From Priapulus caudatus (lineage: Eukaryota > Priapulida > Priapulimorpha > Priapulimorphida > Priapulidae), in contig NW_014577194.1 of NCBI RefSeq assembly GCF_000485595.1, positions 314,028-334,655 of the forward strand: 20,628 bases of DNA, written 5' to 3'. The position numbers were made by a program, and so were the translations under genes. The notes below the pieces were generated by a model that saw only the letters and a program-made list of their open reading frames with translations, had not been told where the DNA came from and searched no databases. Of this stretch, positions 1 to 8,535 are shown piece after piece; the first letter of the stretch is position 1, and each line of letters begins with the position of its first letter.

Positions 1-240
1 GCGGCGAGTGTGGATAGAGATGAGCAGAGAAGAGAGAGAGACGAAACAGAGAGACAAGAGACGAGACGAGAGAGCGAGAGAGCAGAGCGCGTCGAGCAGA
101 GGGAAAGAACAAGGAATAGACAGACGAGGAGAGAGAGAGAGAGAGAGTAGAGAGAGAGAGCGCGAGATGTAAAGAGAAGAAGAAACAGAAGAAGAAGAGA
201 GAATAGAATAGATAGCAGAGAGAGCAGAGACGGCGGGCGA
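1..240. repeat. Purine-rich GA simple sequence
   Basis: The + strand is almost entirely A and G, with interrupted GA runs such as those at 128-162 and isolated C or T interruptions. No coding frame or gene signal is visible. Together with the pyrimidine tract starting near 420, it makes the left end strongly strand-asymmetric. Confidence 0.85.
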
Positions 241-418
241 GGAGCGAGGAGCGCATGTAACAAGCGAATAGGCGGGCGTGCACGGTCTCTCTATGCTTCT
301 ATTGAACACGGTTCTCCTGCGGCGTTTTGTTTGAAAGCAGACGAGAGCGAAAATAAGGGTTTCCGGTACTAGTGCGAATCAACATGTATCGGCTCGCTTC
401 AGAACGCGACGTACGCGT

Positions 419-419
<1 letters not shown>

Positions 420-484
<65 letters not shown>

Positions 485-915
485 GTTCTTTCTTTCTCTC
501 TCTCTTTCGCTCTCTCTCTTGTTCTTTCTTTCTCTCTCTCTATCTCTTTCTCTCTATCCGTCTGCCCTCGTTTCGCTCTGTCGCTTTCTCTCGCTGTCCT
601 ACCCTCTTCCCCTCTCTCGGCTCCTCTATGTTCCTCACATTCTCGCTGTTTTGCTTCCACCTCTCTCTGGGACTCTGTCTCTGTCACCTTCTCTCTGTCA
701 CCCTGTCTCTGTCCCCCCTCTCTCCTTCCCATCTGTCGCTTCCCTCTTCGTTATACACGCTCTTTATTGCTTTCATTCTATCCCCTGTCTCTTGTTATCT
801 CGCCATCTCTCTTTCATCCCCTCTCTCGCTTTCTCTCCGCCTCGCACATCCTCTTTCCTCTCATTCTCTCCACAACCCCCGTCACTATATTCTCTGTCTC
901 TTTCTCGCGCGCCGC
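420..915. repeat. CT-rich pyrimidine tract with pure (CT)n core
   Basis: About 420-478 is a nearly pure CT dinucleotide run. From there to about 915 the + strand stays dominated by C and T, with TTCTTTCTCT-type variants. Frames crossing it read as poly-Ser/Leu on the + strand and Arg/Glu on the - strand, as expected of a microsatellite, so I do not call a gene. Such tracts can form triplex DNA and often assemble with the wrong length. Confidence 0.93.
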
Positions 916-1057
916 GTGTCTTTCGTTTCGTGATTGATGCGCAGTCACTGCTACAGTTATTAGCTGTAGAATTTGCAATGAAGCACTGTTCCGCCTGCCT
1001 GGCATCGGTTTTCCGAAACTCCGGAATCCGCACCGTGCACGCAAACACACGTGCGCC

Positions 1058-1058
<1 letters not shown>

Positions 1059-1104
<46 letters not shown>

Positions 1105-1107
1105 TGT
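1059..1107. repeat. (GTGC)n microsatellite
   Basis: About twelve uninterrupted copies of the tetramer GTGC. The same motif recurs at 4338-4354, 9415-9440, 18577-18602 and 19726-19770, always reading GTGC on the + strand. Alternating purine and pyrimidine makes it prone to Z-DNA. It lies in about 425 bp of otherwise unremarkable low-copy sequence (916-1343). Confidence 0.92.
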
Positions 1108-1343
1108 GGGAGCTAGGTGAAGAATGGCGTCGCGCACTTTAATGAGGGGAAACATACGATGCGGCAAACAGTTCTAACTGACGAGTCTCGCCACTGGCAT
1201 TTAATTGTCGAGCTCGCGCGTAAATTGACTATTTTACGGCGTTATTGCATCGATGTACGCTTGGCAAATATTAAGCTAATATGCTTGTGGACGCGAATTT
1301 GTTTAATGTGAAATACTAATTGATAATGAGTACGCCGCGTGTC

Positions 1344-2028
1344 GCGTCTGTGCGGTGCGGTGCGGCTGCGGTTGCGGTGCGTGGGCGGCGTGCTGCGGGG
1401 GCGGGGCGCGCCCGCCCGGCCGCGCCGGCCAGCCAGCCCTGCGGCTGCGCCCTGCGGGTGCGGTGCCGGTGCAGGAAGCGGGCCTGCGTGCGGTTGCCGG
1501 CTGCGGTCGCGGTGTCGCGTGCGGGCGCGGGCGGGGCGGAGCGGGCGGGCGGGCGGTGCGGCTAGCGCGTGCGGTCGGTGCGTGGCGGTGCGGGCGTGCG
1601 GTGACGGTGCGTGCGGTTGCGGAGCGAGAGCGGGTGGAGTGTGGCCGGTGCGGTGCGGAGCGGAGCGGGGCGGTGCAGTAGCCGGTGCGGTTGCGGTGCG
1701 TGACGGGCGGTGCGGTCGTGACCGGTGCGTGATGCGATAGCCGGCCTGGGTGATGGTGCGGCTGCCCCGACTAGAGGTGCAGGTGTGGTGCGGTGCGGTG
1801 CGGGTGCCCGGCATGCGGTCACGCCGGTGCGGGGCGGCTGCCCGGTAGCGGTCGCGCCAGGCGGCCTGCAGGGCTCTGTGCGGTGCGGCTCACGCCGGTG
1901 CGAAGGCGGTGGCAGGGCCGTGGCGGCTGCGGTGCGGTGCGGTAGCGGTGAGCGTGCGGTCCTACGCGGTGCCGCGCTCCGGTTAGCGTAGCAGGGTAGC
2001 GGTGCGGTGCGGTGCCCGGTGCGGTGGA
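1344..2028. repeat. Degenerate GCGGT/GGTGC satellite, G-rich on + strand
   Basis: GGTGCGGTGCGG-type pentamers recur throughout, mixed with GCGGGC and GCGGCTGC variants. G clearly exceeds C on the + strand over nearly 700 bp. Open frames on both strands (Arg/Ala/Gly-rich on +, Pro/Ala/Thr/Arg/His-rich on -) reflect the GC content and lack of AT-rich stop codons, and none looks like a protein family. A second short block of the same repeat sits at 4009-4040, immediately right of module A. Confidence 0.9.
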
Positions 2029-2200
2029 TAGAGAGTGATATAGAGATAGAGATAGCGATAGAGAGTGATATAGAGATAGAGATAACGATATATAGAGATA
2101 GATATAGAGATAACGATACAGAAAGGTATAGAGATAGAGATAGATATAGAGATGGAGATAACGATAGAGATAGAGATAGAGATAGACGTGGAGATGGAGA
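2029..2200. repeat. GATAGA-type microsatellite, head of module A
   Basis: Imperfect units of GATAGA and GATATAGA with periodic GATAAC variants. It follows the GCGGT satellite directly. A decayed counterpart, including the words GATATAGAGATAACGATACAG and AAGGTATA, lies at about 15228-15272. This tract is therefore part of the A/B duplication and not an independent microsatellite. Confidence 0.88.
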
Positions 2201-2325
2201 TGGCGATGGATGGAGGGAATGACGGACGGACGGTCGGACAGACGGTCGGATGGATGGATGGATGGATGGATGGACGGATAGGCGAATGAATGAATAAATG
2301 GATGGATGGATAAATGAATAGATGC
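2196..2325. repeat. GGAT/GGAC tetranucleotide microsatellite
   Basis: GGAC units grade into GGAT units (pure at about 2247-2272), then GAAT and AAAT variants. The counterpart in module B is at about 15360-15420, shorter and much more interrupted. Confidence 0.88.
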
Positions 2326-2344
2326 GGCACCTTGTTCTTGGGCG

Positions 2345-2345
2345 C

Positions 2346-2387
<42 letters not shown>

Positions 2388-2418
2388 CGAGAGAGAGAGA
2401 GAAAGAGAGAAAGAGAGA
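2345..2418. repeat. (GA)n microsatellite in module A
   Basis: A GA run with AAAGAGAG and GCGCGC interruptions. It directly follows a segment (about 2321-2348, centred on GCACCTTGTTCTTGGGCGCA) that is nearly exact in module B at 15490-15517. In B the matching place holds a non-GA stretch followed by a C-rich tract, so this repeat has been replaced or lost in one copy. Confidence 0.88.
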
Positions 2419-2777
2419 CGGGGATCTATATAGATTGCTCGTTGTGCAGTTATGTTCGGACCCTGCATGCATGCTCTTGATACATCAAAGAAACATTTCG
2501 CATTGCTGTCGGAGCAGAGAAATAATCGTTGCCTGGCTGGAACACGCCGTCTCCGACACACAATCACGTAGCATTCAGAACCGACGAGCCGTTCTAGATT
2601 GCCTATTGCACTCATCGTATCGTCGTGCCAAGTGCATCCGCCGAGTAGGCCTACTGCGCGCTCATTATCCAGTGTTCTGCTGTTGCTTTGCAGTTGCTTT
2701 GAAAGTGTGGTGGCTGATTCGATATCGTGATGCGCTGCGTGTAAGGAGCGGTCGGTCTGCAGTAAGAGGGGGGGGGA

Positions 2778-2799
2778 GTCTAGACTCTAGAGTCTAGAC
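2778..2799. repeat. 22-bp perfect palindrome in module A
   Basis: An uninterrupted perfect palindrome centred on CTCTAGAG and flanked by GTCTAGA and TCTAGAC. It comes right after a run of nine G. The counterpart in module B (about 16099-16119) keeps the centre ACTCTAGAG but has lost the outer symmetry. Confidence 0.9.
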
Positions 2800-3177
2800 G
2801 GATGAAACTAACCTGGAGTAGAGTGTATAGCGGGGGAAAAAACGCCGACGTAGAGGTGCAGAATGTATGGGAATGGGAAAGATTGCGATTGAAGTGAAAG
2901 AAGGATCCGAATACGCATTATGATTTTTTTCTGCGAGCATATATAGGCAGGCCGCTCGTTACGCGATGCACGGAGGATGTGTGGCACTCTAATACGACAG
3001 AATATAAGTTTGTGTATGTGGTGACATATATGTATTAGAATAAAGCCGTCTATAAATTATACAAGACGTCTTCGACCATCAACTGTCTACGAATGTTTGC
3101 TGACGTGTACGAGGGACGCTCAAATACCAACATTACAGATGCGTTAGTATTAAACACGTTGCCTCTGAAACATGCGC

Positions 3178-3231
3178 GGTGGTGTGGTGTGGGGGGGGGA
3201 GGGGGGGGTAACAAGGGTTAGGGGGGGGGTC
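3178..3231 (+). repeat. G-run cluster with quadruplex potential in module A
   Basis: Three G runs of eight or nine bases plus one GGG lie within about 50 bp, with a GGGTTAGGG word between the last two. This satisfies the usual four-tract pattern for a G-quadruplex. Module B keeps only one long G run here (about 16533-16542), so the tract length differs by about 30 bp between copies. Homopolymer lengths are unreliable in many assemblies. Confidence 0.75.
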
Positions 3232-3854
3232 AGGCAGACTTTGACGGTCGTGCACTGACGATGATGGTCGAGGCTTCGCTAGCGGGTTGACTGCACGGTT
3301 AGTATATTAGCGCGGGATTACTATAGCAGTGAACGTTGGCGTAATGGGCGACAGTGAAGTACATGTGATGTTTACGATTAGTTGTAAAAAAATACCGTGA
3401 CTACGTAGATGGGAATCACAACAAAGCGATACGGGTAACAAACGTTTTAAAAAAGCGATGGGCGCTGGGCGCTCATGGGCGTCTGGGTGATGGGCGCTCT
3501 CGTTCTTTGAAGCGTGTTTCTGTGCAACATGGAGGAGGGATTGCGTGGAGGTGGGGGATGCTGCCAGATGAATCTCCGATGAAAAAGAAGCCATCTGTGA
3601 CACGTGCTGATAAACACGGCGCCGCAGCCTCAGCTTCCCAATCATAACATAACGTCAGATGTTGCTGACGGTGTCCCGGGTTGGCATGACGACTGCTCAC
3701 GCACATTCTCACCTGCTGTGTTTGCCCACGTCTGGTAGCGATCAGTTGGACTGGCGCACCAGCCCAACCTGCATGTAAAGGTTAACCATACAATCACAAA
3801 CAGTCATCAACAAATCAACAAAGGGCTTGCCATACAATCAAGGAAAACGCCAAA

Positions 3855-3920
3855 GAGCGCCAGATGTATAGAGTCAGGTTTACGCTCTATACAATTGGCT
3901 TCACCGTGTAACTGGCGCTC
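3855..3920. repeat. Nested inverted repeat near right end of module A
   Basis: An outer arm pair GAGCGCCAG (3855-3863) and CTGGCGCTC (3912-3920) encloses an inner pair GTATAGAG (3866-3873) and CTCTATAC (3885-3892) with an 11-base inner loop. Both pairs are exact. The structure recurs in module B, where the inner stem is longer. It could be a structured RNA, a protein-binding site or part of a mobile-element end. Confidence 0.8.
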
Positions 3921-4008
3921 AAGCAAATCACGAAATTTTTCCTTTATAGACAGCCGTCCGTTCTATTATAGAGGTGTCCCCTATACACACACATATATAT
4001 ACAGAAGC

Positions 4009-4040
4009 GGGCGGGGCGGTGCGGGGCGGTGCGGTGCGGC
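4009..4040. repeat. Short GCGGT satellite block right of module A
   Basis: About 32 bp of GCGGGCGGGGCGGTGCGG-type units, indistinguishable from the 1344-2028 array and on the same strand. Module A therefore sits between two blocks of one satellite. No such block follows module B. Confidence 0.85.
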
Positions 4041-4685
4041 CATGCAAAGTTCATGACCGGTTAGACGGCGCAGGAAACTCGCGTCATCCAGACCTTTGTG
4101 TTGACCGCGACCATACGTCCATTTAAACCTCCACCTATCATCCCGTTACATGTTATCAGGGGTTAATAATGATAACCCCTGTCAATTTGTCATTATTAAC
4201 TTCTGATGTTATGTAGTGGATTATGATAATAGTTATTTTGCAGTTGAATTACGGTACGTTAGGCTCTTGATCACAGAGCGGCGTAGATTTGCCATTAGCT
4301 AGCCTGCTTCTCATGTCCTGTCGTGTCATGTCACGCGTGTGCGTGCGTGCGTGCCTGTGTGCGTGTGTGTACGTCTCTATAGTTACACGATCTTCTTGTA
4401 TTTTTCTAGTAATCGTTGAAGATTTTCGTGCGTATGTATCTTTATAGCGCTATTTTCTTGTTTTGTTTTAATTATCATTGCGGATTTGCATCCGTTGGTA
4501 GCTACGTCCGATACATATGCCATCATGATAGATCATGAATCTTTCTCAAAATGGTCTATCATTAAACGAACGTGGACAGGCCGACAGACTGCGGCTGCTG
4601 CTTACTGTTACTGTCTATGCTACTGCTGCTACAGAAGATGACGTTGTCGCTGTTGACGAGTATGCTGCTGCTGACGGTGTTGTTG
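4041..4685. other. Low-copy stretch with one foldback and a short GTGC tract
   Basis: No gene is visible. Apart from the inverted repeat at 4148-4214 and a GTGC/GT tract at about 4338-4371, I see ordinary mixed-composition DNA. An open frame starting at 4535 runs into the trinucleotide block and reads as Leu, Met and Thr runs. Confidence 0.6.
4148..4214. repeat. 67-bp foldback with two alternative stems
   Basis: Arms 4148-4172 and 4190-4214 pair over 25 bp with five mismatches, including an 11-bp perfect block GTTAATAATGA / TCATTATTAAC. A second perfect 9-bp pairing, CAGGGGTTA (4157-4165) with TAACCCCTG (4173-4181), uses part of the same left arm, so the two hairpins exclude each other. It may be a miniature foldback element. 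I see no clear target-site duplication. Confidence 0.75.
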
Positions 4686-4713
4686 TTGATGATGATATGA
4701 TGATGATGGTGAT

Positions 4714-5252
<539 letters not shown>

Positions 5253-5315
5253 AACGTCTGTGTGATCCAAGACCGTATGCAACACACGGTCTTTGATATC
5301 ACCGCGCGAGACGTT
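5253..5315. repeat. 63-bp imperfect hairpin
   Basis: The outer arms AACGTCT (5253-5259) and AGACGTT (5309-5315) are exact. An inner stem pairs GTGAT-CCAAGACCGT with ACGGTCTTTGATATCAC with minor bulges, around a nine-base loop. The size and symmetry fit a miniature foldback element or a small-RNA-like hairpin. No conserved family is recognised. Confidence 0.65.
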
Positions 5316-5687
5316 ATCATAAGTTGCGCTTGAAGTGCTAGTTGCACCCATGCACCTTGTATTTGATGTTTCCGTATACTATAGGGTTTATATGCTCTTG
5401 GTCAATATTAGGGCTCACCGTTCGTTACGCGCCTATGATTGGTGTCATATCGCGGCTGTACGGTCGTTTTTCTAAAGGCATGCTATGCCTTGTATTCTTT
5501 GTGAAGCCAAAGCTCTTCGTCGGGTGGTTTGAGCTAGATATATCGTATTTTGCAGCTTTTCGTGTTGCACGTTGTTTTTTCTCAAAAAACGGCTCCAAGT
5601 CCAAATGTTACCTTGCGTCCTGTAAACTGATGGTCTGTGTATAGCTGATATTATTACAGCTAGATTTTCTTTAGCTGCGGTACGGTA
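5316..5687. other. Low-copy stretch, no convincing gene
   Basis: It contains a 100-codon non-repetitive frame at 5342-5644 on the + strand. That frame has Cys- and Phe-rich hydrophobic patches but no recognisable domain, neighbour or start context, and chance length is plausible. It also holds the word TTTATATGCTCTTG at 5387-5400, matching the right end of the foldback element at 12200. Confidence 0.45.
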
Positions 5688-5743
5688 ATATATACCAGGA
5701 GTAGATAATAGGGAATTCCCTATTATCTACTCCTGATATATAT
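5688..5743. repeat. 56-bp palindrome with 40-bp perfect, loopless core
   Basis: The palindrome is centred on the EcoRI-like GGGAATTCCC at 5711-5720. Symmetry is perfect from 5696 to 5735. It continues to 5688/5743 with one mismatched pair (5695/5736). There is no loop, so it can extrude as a cruciform. Such perfect palindromes are unusual in stable genomic DNA. Confidence 0.9.
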
Positions 5744-6190
5744 CTATCGGTACACCCCGGCGGAATAGCCTACAGCATACACTAACCAATTCTGATAGTG
5801 AGGAAGGCGTATGAATATACAGAGAATTTGAGAACAATACACAGAAAAAGACGATGATGCGGCCTTATTCACAATGAGCGTATGCCTTGTACTGGGGAGG
5901 CATATTAATTAAATCTTTTCCCAGCTATTGTCTTCGAAGTTTTGGGGTTGAGTCCAAAGCATCGGAGTGTCTCATAGACCGCGAGATTCCGTACTCACTG
6001 TCGAGTCCATCGCCTACTAGTAGAGTCGATTGACATTCATTTGCCAGCCAGTTGGCGGCTGGCTGGCTTCGTGGCGACGGCTCTCAGGCACTGCGGACTG
6101 GCTGACTGACTCGGGGGTGCAAATTACACCGGTCATTCTGCTCGCCTGTCTCTCGTCTGCCGAACCCCGATAGACAGCTGGCGGGGGCTG
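5744..6190. other. Low-copy stretch, no gene seen
   Basis: Ordinary composition. A short hairpin with GCCAGCC arms lies at about 6043-6067. I find no coding frame of note and no RNA gene. Confidence 0.5.
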
Positions 6191-6195
6191 ATCGC

Positions 6196-6239
6196 AGAGA
6201 GAGAGAGGGGGAGGGAGGAGAGCGAGAGAACAGAGTCAG

Positions 6240-6294
<55 letters not shown>

Positions 6295-6496
6295 AGTGCG
6301 TGGGAGAGGAGGAGTGTGATGGGTGGAGTGGGTGGGAGGGGAGGAGGAGAAGGAGGAGGAGGTGGTGGTGGTGGAGGAAAAGGAGGAGAGCGAGGAGGAG
6401 AAAGAGGAAGAGGAGGAGGAGGTGTAGGAGAAGGAAGAAAGTGAGGAGGAGGAGGAGGAGGAGGAGGAAGAGGAGGAGGTGGAGGTGGAGGAGGAT
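6196..6496. repeat. GA tract followed by GGA/GGT trinucleotide tract
   Basis: Positions 6242-6289 form a near-pure GA run, preceded by GA/GGGA variants. Positions 6308-6496 are GGA with GGT and AGA variants. The + strand is almost wholly purine for 300 bp. Reading frames give Arg/Trp or Ser/Leu runs and are dismissed. The adjoining 6497-6712 is ordinary sequence with no gene seen. Confidence 0.92.
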
Positions 6497-6712
6497 CGTC
6501 CCCTTGCGTATCTTGTTCGCTGGCCGGTGATTACCCCCTGGCATTCACGCTGAGATACAGTTTGAGTTTCATCTGCTGCGTTTATCATTCCAGATTGGCG
6601 TTTCCTCGGCCACCTCTTGAATTTCTTATTGATTGGCATCGCCTCGTATTCGGAGGCTGCAGCAGCGTACCAGGAGTTCTCCTGATTGCCCCGGTAATCT
6701 TTCCTCGCACGA

Positions 6713-7205
6713 GTTACGACACGGTCCCCCACGCTTCGACTGCTACACGAGAGCTGCGGTTCGCCCCTTCCCAGCCACCCGCCCTCCCCAAACGTTACCC
6801 GCTTTTAACTAGAAGACTTGTGATACGGTCCCCTCCGCATTCTTCTTCACGTGATATATAGAGTGGCCTCGCGTCACCGCTTGCGTGTGAGTTGTGGTAC
6901 GGCCCCCCTACTTACCCTTACACGTGAGTTTTGTGATACGTTCCGCGGGCTTACCCTTGTCACCGCAGTTGTGATACGGTCCCCCGCGTCACCCTCCTTA
7001 CGTTAGTTATGGTACGGCCCCCACGTTACCCTCCTTACGTTAGTTGTGATACGGTCCCCCACGTTACCCTCCTTACGTTAGTTGTGATACGGTCCCCCAC
7101 GTTACCTTCCTTACGTTGTGATACTGTCACCTACGTCACTCTTCTCAAATGAGGTCGTGATATGATCCCAAGTGTCACTCTCTTCACAGGAGTCGTGATA
7201 TTCTC
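6713..7205. repeat. 38-bp minisatellite with decayed flanks
   Basis: The unit carries TTGTGATACGGTCCCCCACG followed by TTACCCTCCTTACGTTAG. Unit starts fall at 6892, 6931, 6969, 7007, 7044 and 7082, giving spacings of 37-39 bp. Further starts at 7116, 7155 and 7193 include one 34-bp spacing caused by loss of four bases. The central units (about 6997-7110) are nearly identical, and both flanks diverge progressively, back to a recognisable ACACGGTCCCCCACG near 6720. No open frame spans it and there is no spacer structure. Confidence 0.9.
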
Positions 7206-8239
7206 CCCGCAATTCAATCTCTCGATTCCTGCCTCATTACCACTCATATGAATCGCCTTTGTACTCGACGCGACAAGGGTATGCGGTGTCCCGTGTCATT
7301 AATCCGCGAATCTCCATCTATGATCCCAGTCTAATTCTGGCGTTCTGACGTCGACGACGCGCGGTGCGCACGAACTTGACGCGTTGCTGCGGCGAGACAC
7401 GCGAGAGTTATCTATCAGGCGCTCATGCGTCATCGTGTATCGCAGAGGGCATTCCGCGCGTGGAATTAGCAACAAAAGTAGCGTAAGTAACGCGCTGATG
7501 TACGTTTCGTACGTATGTAACTTGACACAGAGGGAACAGGAGTGGCGTCGGCATATGAGCTGTTTTCTCGTCACTATTTCTATATCGTGTTTCATATAAC
7601 ATAAATCGAAAACATAATCCACTCGATCTGATGAGGTGGCCACAATTAACTAGGGTAATGTACTGCGCGCGCGGGTGCGTGTGCGCGTGTGTGTAAATAC
7701 CGTGTACGAATGTGTGATTTATTCGTTCTTTTCTTGGTGTCACGCAGCGTGCGACCATTAGGTGATATATTACAGCGATAATGCTGCGAATACTGTATCG
7801 AAATCTCTGTGAAATGACGGATGCGACAACTAGGGCGGGCGGATAAATGGATTTATCATGCGGTTGATCGGTGATAATGGCGTCATCATTTTCGCCTGCT
7901 TGCTCCTTCGTCGTCTTTGCAGTAATATCGTTCCGTACATGCGGTCAAGGCTTCACACTTGGCGGGTTTGTATAGCAGCTCAAATGAGTATTAGACGTTC
8001 GTATATTAATGCCTGTGCAGTGAGGACTCATGACTTCATGGATTGGTCGCGAGTTAACGCAGCATTGCGTTGATGTAACGGCCACTTAGCATGCCGAGGC
8101 AGCTGTGATGGATGCCAGAGATGCTGGCTCCTGGAATGTTTAGTTTTCTCACAGATGCTGCTTCTCTGAGGCAACGCCGCACGCAGCCACTGACTGTCAG
8201 TGCGAGCTGATGAAACCATCAGGTAGAGACTTTTACTGT
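7206..8239. other. Low-copy stretch, no gene seen
   Basis: Mixed-composition DNA with a GC/GT alternating patch at 7664-7694. Short frames of 70-115 codons on both strands overlap each other and show no family features, so I call none. Confidence 0.5.
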
Positions 8240-8428
8240 GACCTTTGCGTCGACCTTTCACTGTGGTCTTTCACTGTGACCTTTCACTGTGACTTTTGCT
8301 TCGACCTTGCTGAAACCATTCACTGTGACCTTTGCTGCGACCGTGCTTGCTGCGACCTTTCACTGTGACCTTTGCTGCGACCTTGCTTGCTGCGACCTTT
8401 CACTGTGACCTTTGCTGCGACCTTGCTG
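8240..8428. repeat. 40-bp minisatellite built from shorter CACTGTGACCTTT units
   Basis: CACTGTGACC occurs at 8321, 8361 and 8401, an exact 40-bp period. Each long unit carries a CTGCGACCTTGCTTGCTGCGACC segment. To the left, at about 8235-8300, the array consists of simpler 17-18-bp TTTCACTGTGACC units. The 40-bp unit therefore looks like a higher-order repeat derived from the short one. A distant relative, CCTTTCACTTCGCCC, is at about 9702-9716. Confidence 0.88.
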
Positions 8429-8435
8429 CATATGT

Positions 8436-8535
8436 AGTATAGTATATGGCATAGTATAGCTGTATATTATATAGGGGTGAATGTCTTTACTCACTCTTGA
8501 TAGTATGGTATATAGTATAGTATTACTGTATGCAG
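8436..8535. repeat. TATAGTATA-rich degenerate repeat
   Basis: Repeated GTATAGTATA and TATAGTAT words occur on both sides of a GC-richer spacer. The word CTCTTGATAGTATGG at 8494-8508 also occurs exactly at 12432-12446, at and just past the end of the third foldback copy. Confidence 0.65.

Larger units (their letters stand above)
2321..3995 (+). repeat. Module A: left copy of a direct duplication
   Basis: About 1.67 kb of mostly complex sequence that recurs in the same orientation at about 15490-17355. Shared anchors include ACATCAAAGAAACATTT (2482 and 15744), CGCTCGTTACGCGATGCAC, GACGCTCAAATACCAACAT, GCCATCTGTGACACGTGCTG and CCGTCCGTTCTATTATAGAG. Homology continues weakly left through the GATAGA and GGAT tracts to about 2029. 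It ends on the right in a CA/TA microsatellite. Differences between copies are dominated by one-base insertions and deletions, so no open frame is preserved in both. I recognise no protein, tRNA-like head or terminal repeat. It could be a dispersed repeat, a segmental duplication or a misplaced haplotype copy. Orientation is arbitrary, because the coding or transcribed strand is unknown. Confidence 0.88.

Noticed and set aside
372-1142. 256-codon + frame, the longest in the window
   Set aside because: Mostly Ser/Leu from the CT tract and Arg/Ala/Cys/Val from the GTGC repeat. It is a translation of microsatellites with no domain.
1242-2615. Long - strand frames of 190-217 codons (Pro/Ala/His-rich, then Ser/Leu/Tyr/Ile-rich)
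   Set aside because: They simply read the GCGGT, GATAGA, GGAT and GA repeats, and overlapping frames on both strands are equally long.
5342-5644. 100-codon non-repetitive + frame
   Set aside because: Plausible composition, but no recognisable domain, no supporting context, and a length reachable by chance. Noted only as a candidate for RNA-read checking.
6713-7205. CRISPR-like array
   Set aside because: Units are contiguous 38-bp tandem repeats without unique spacers, in a eukaryotic-type context.
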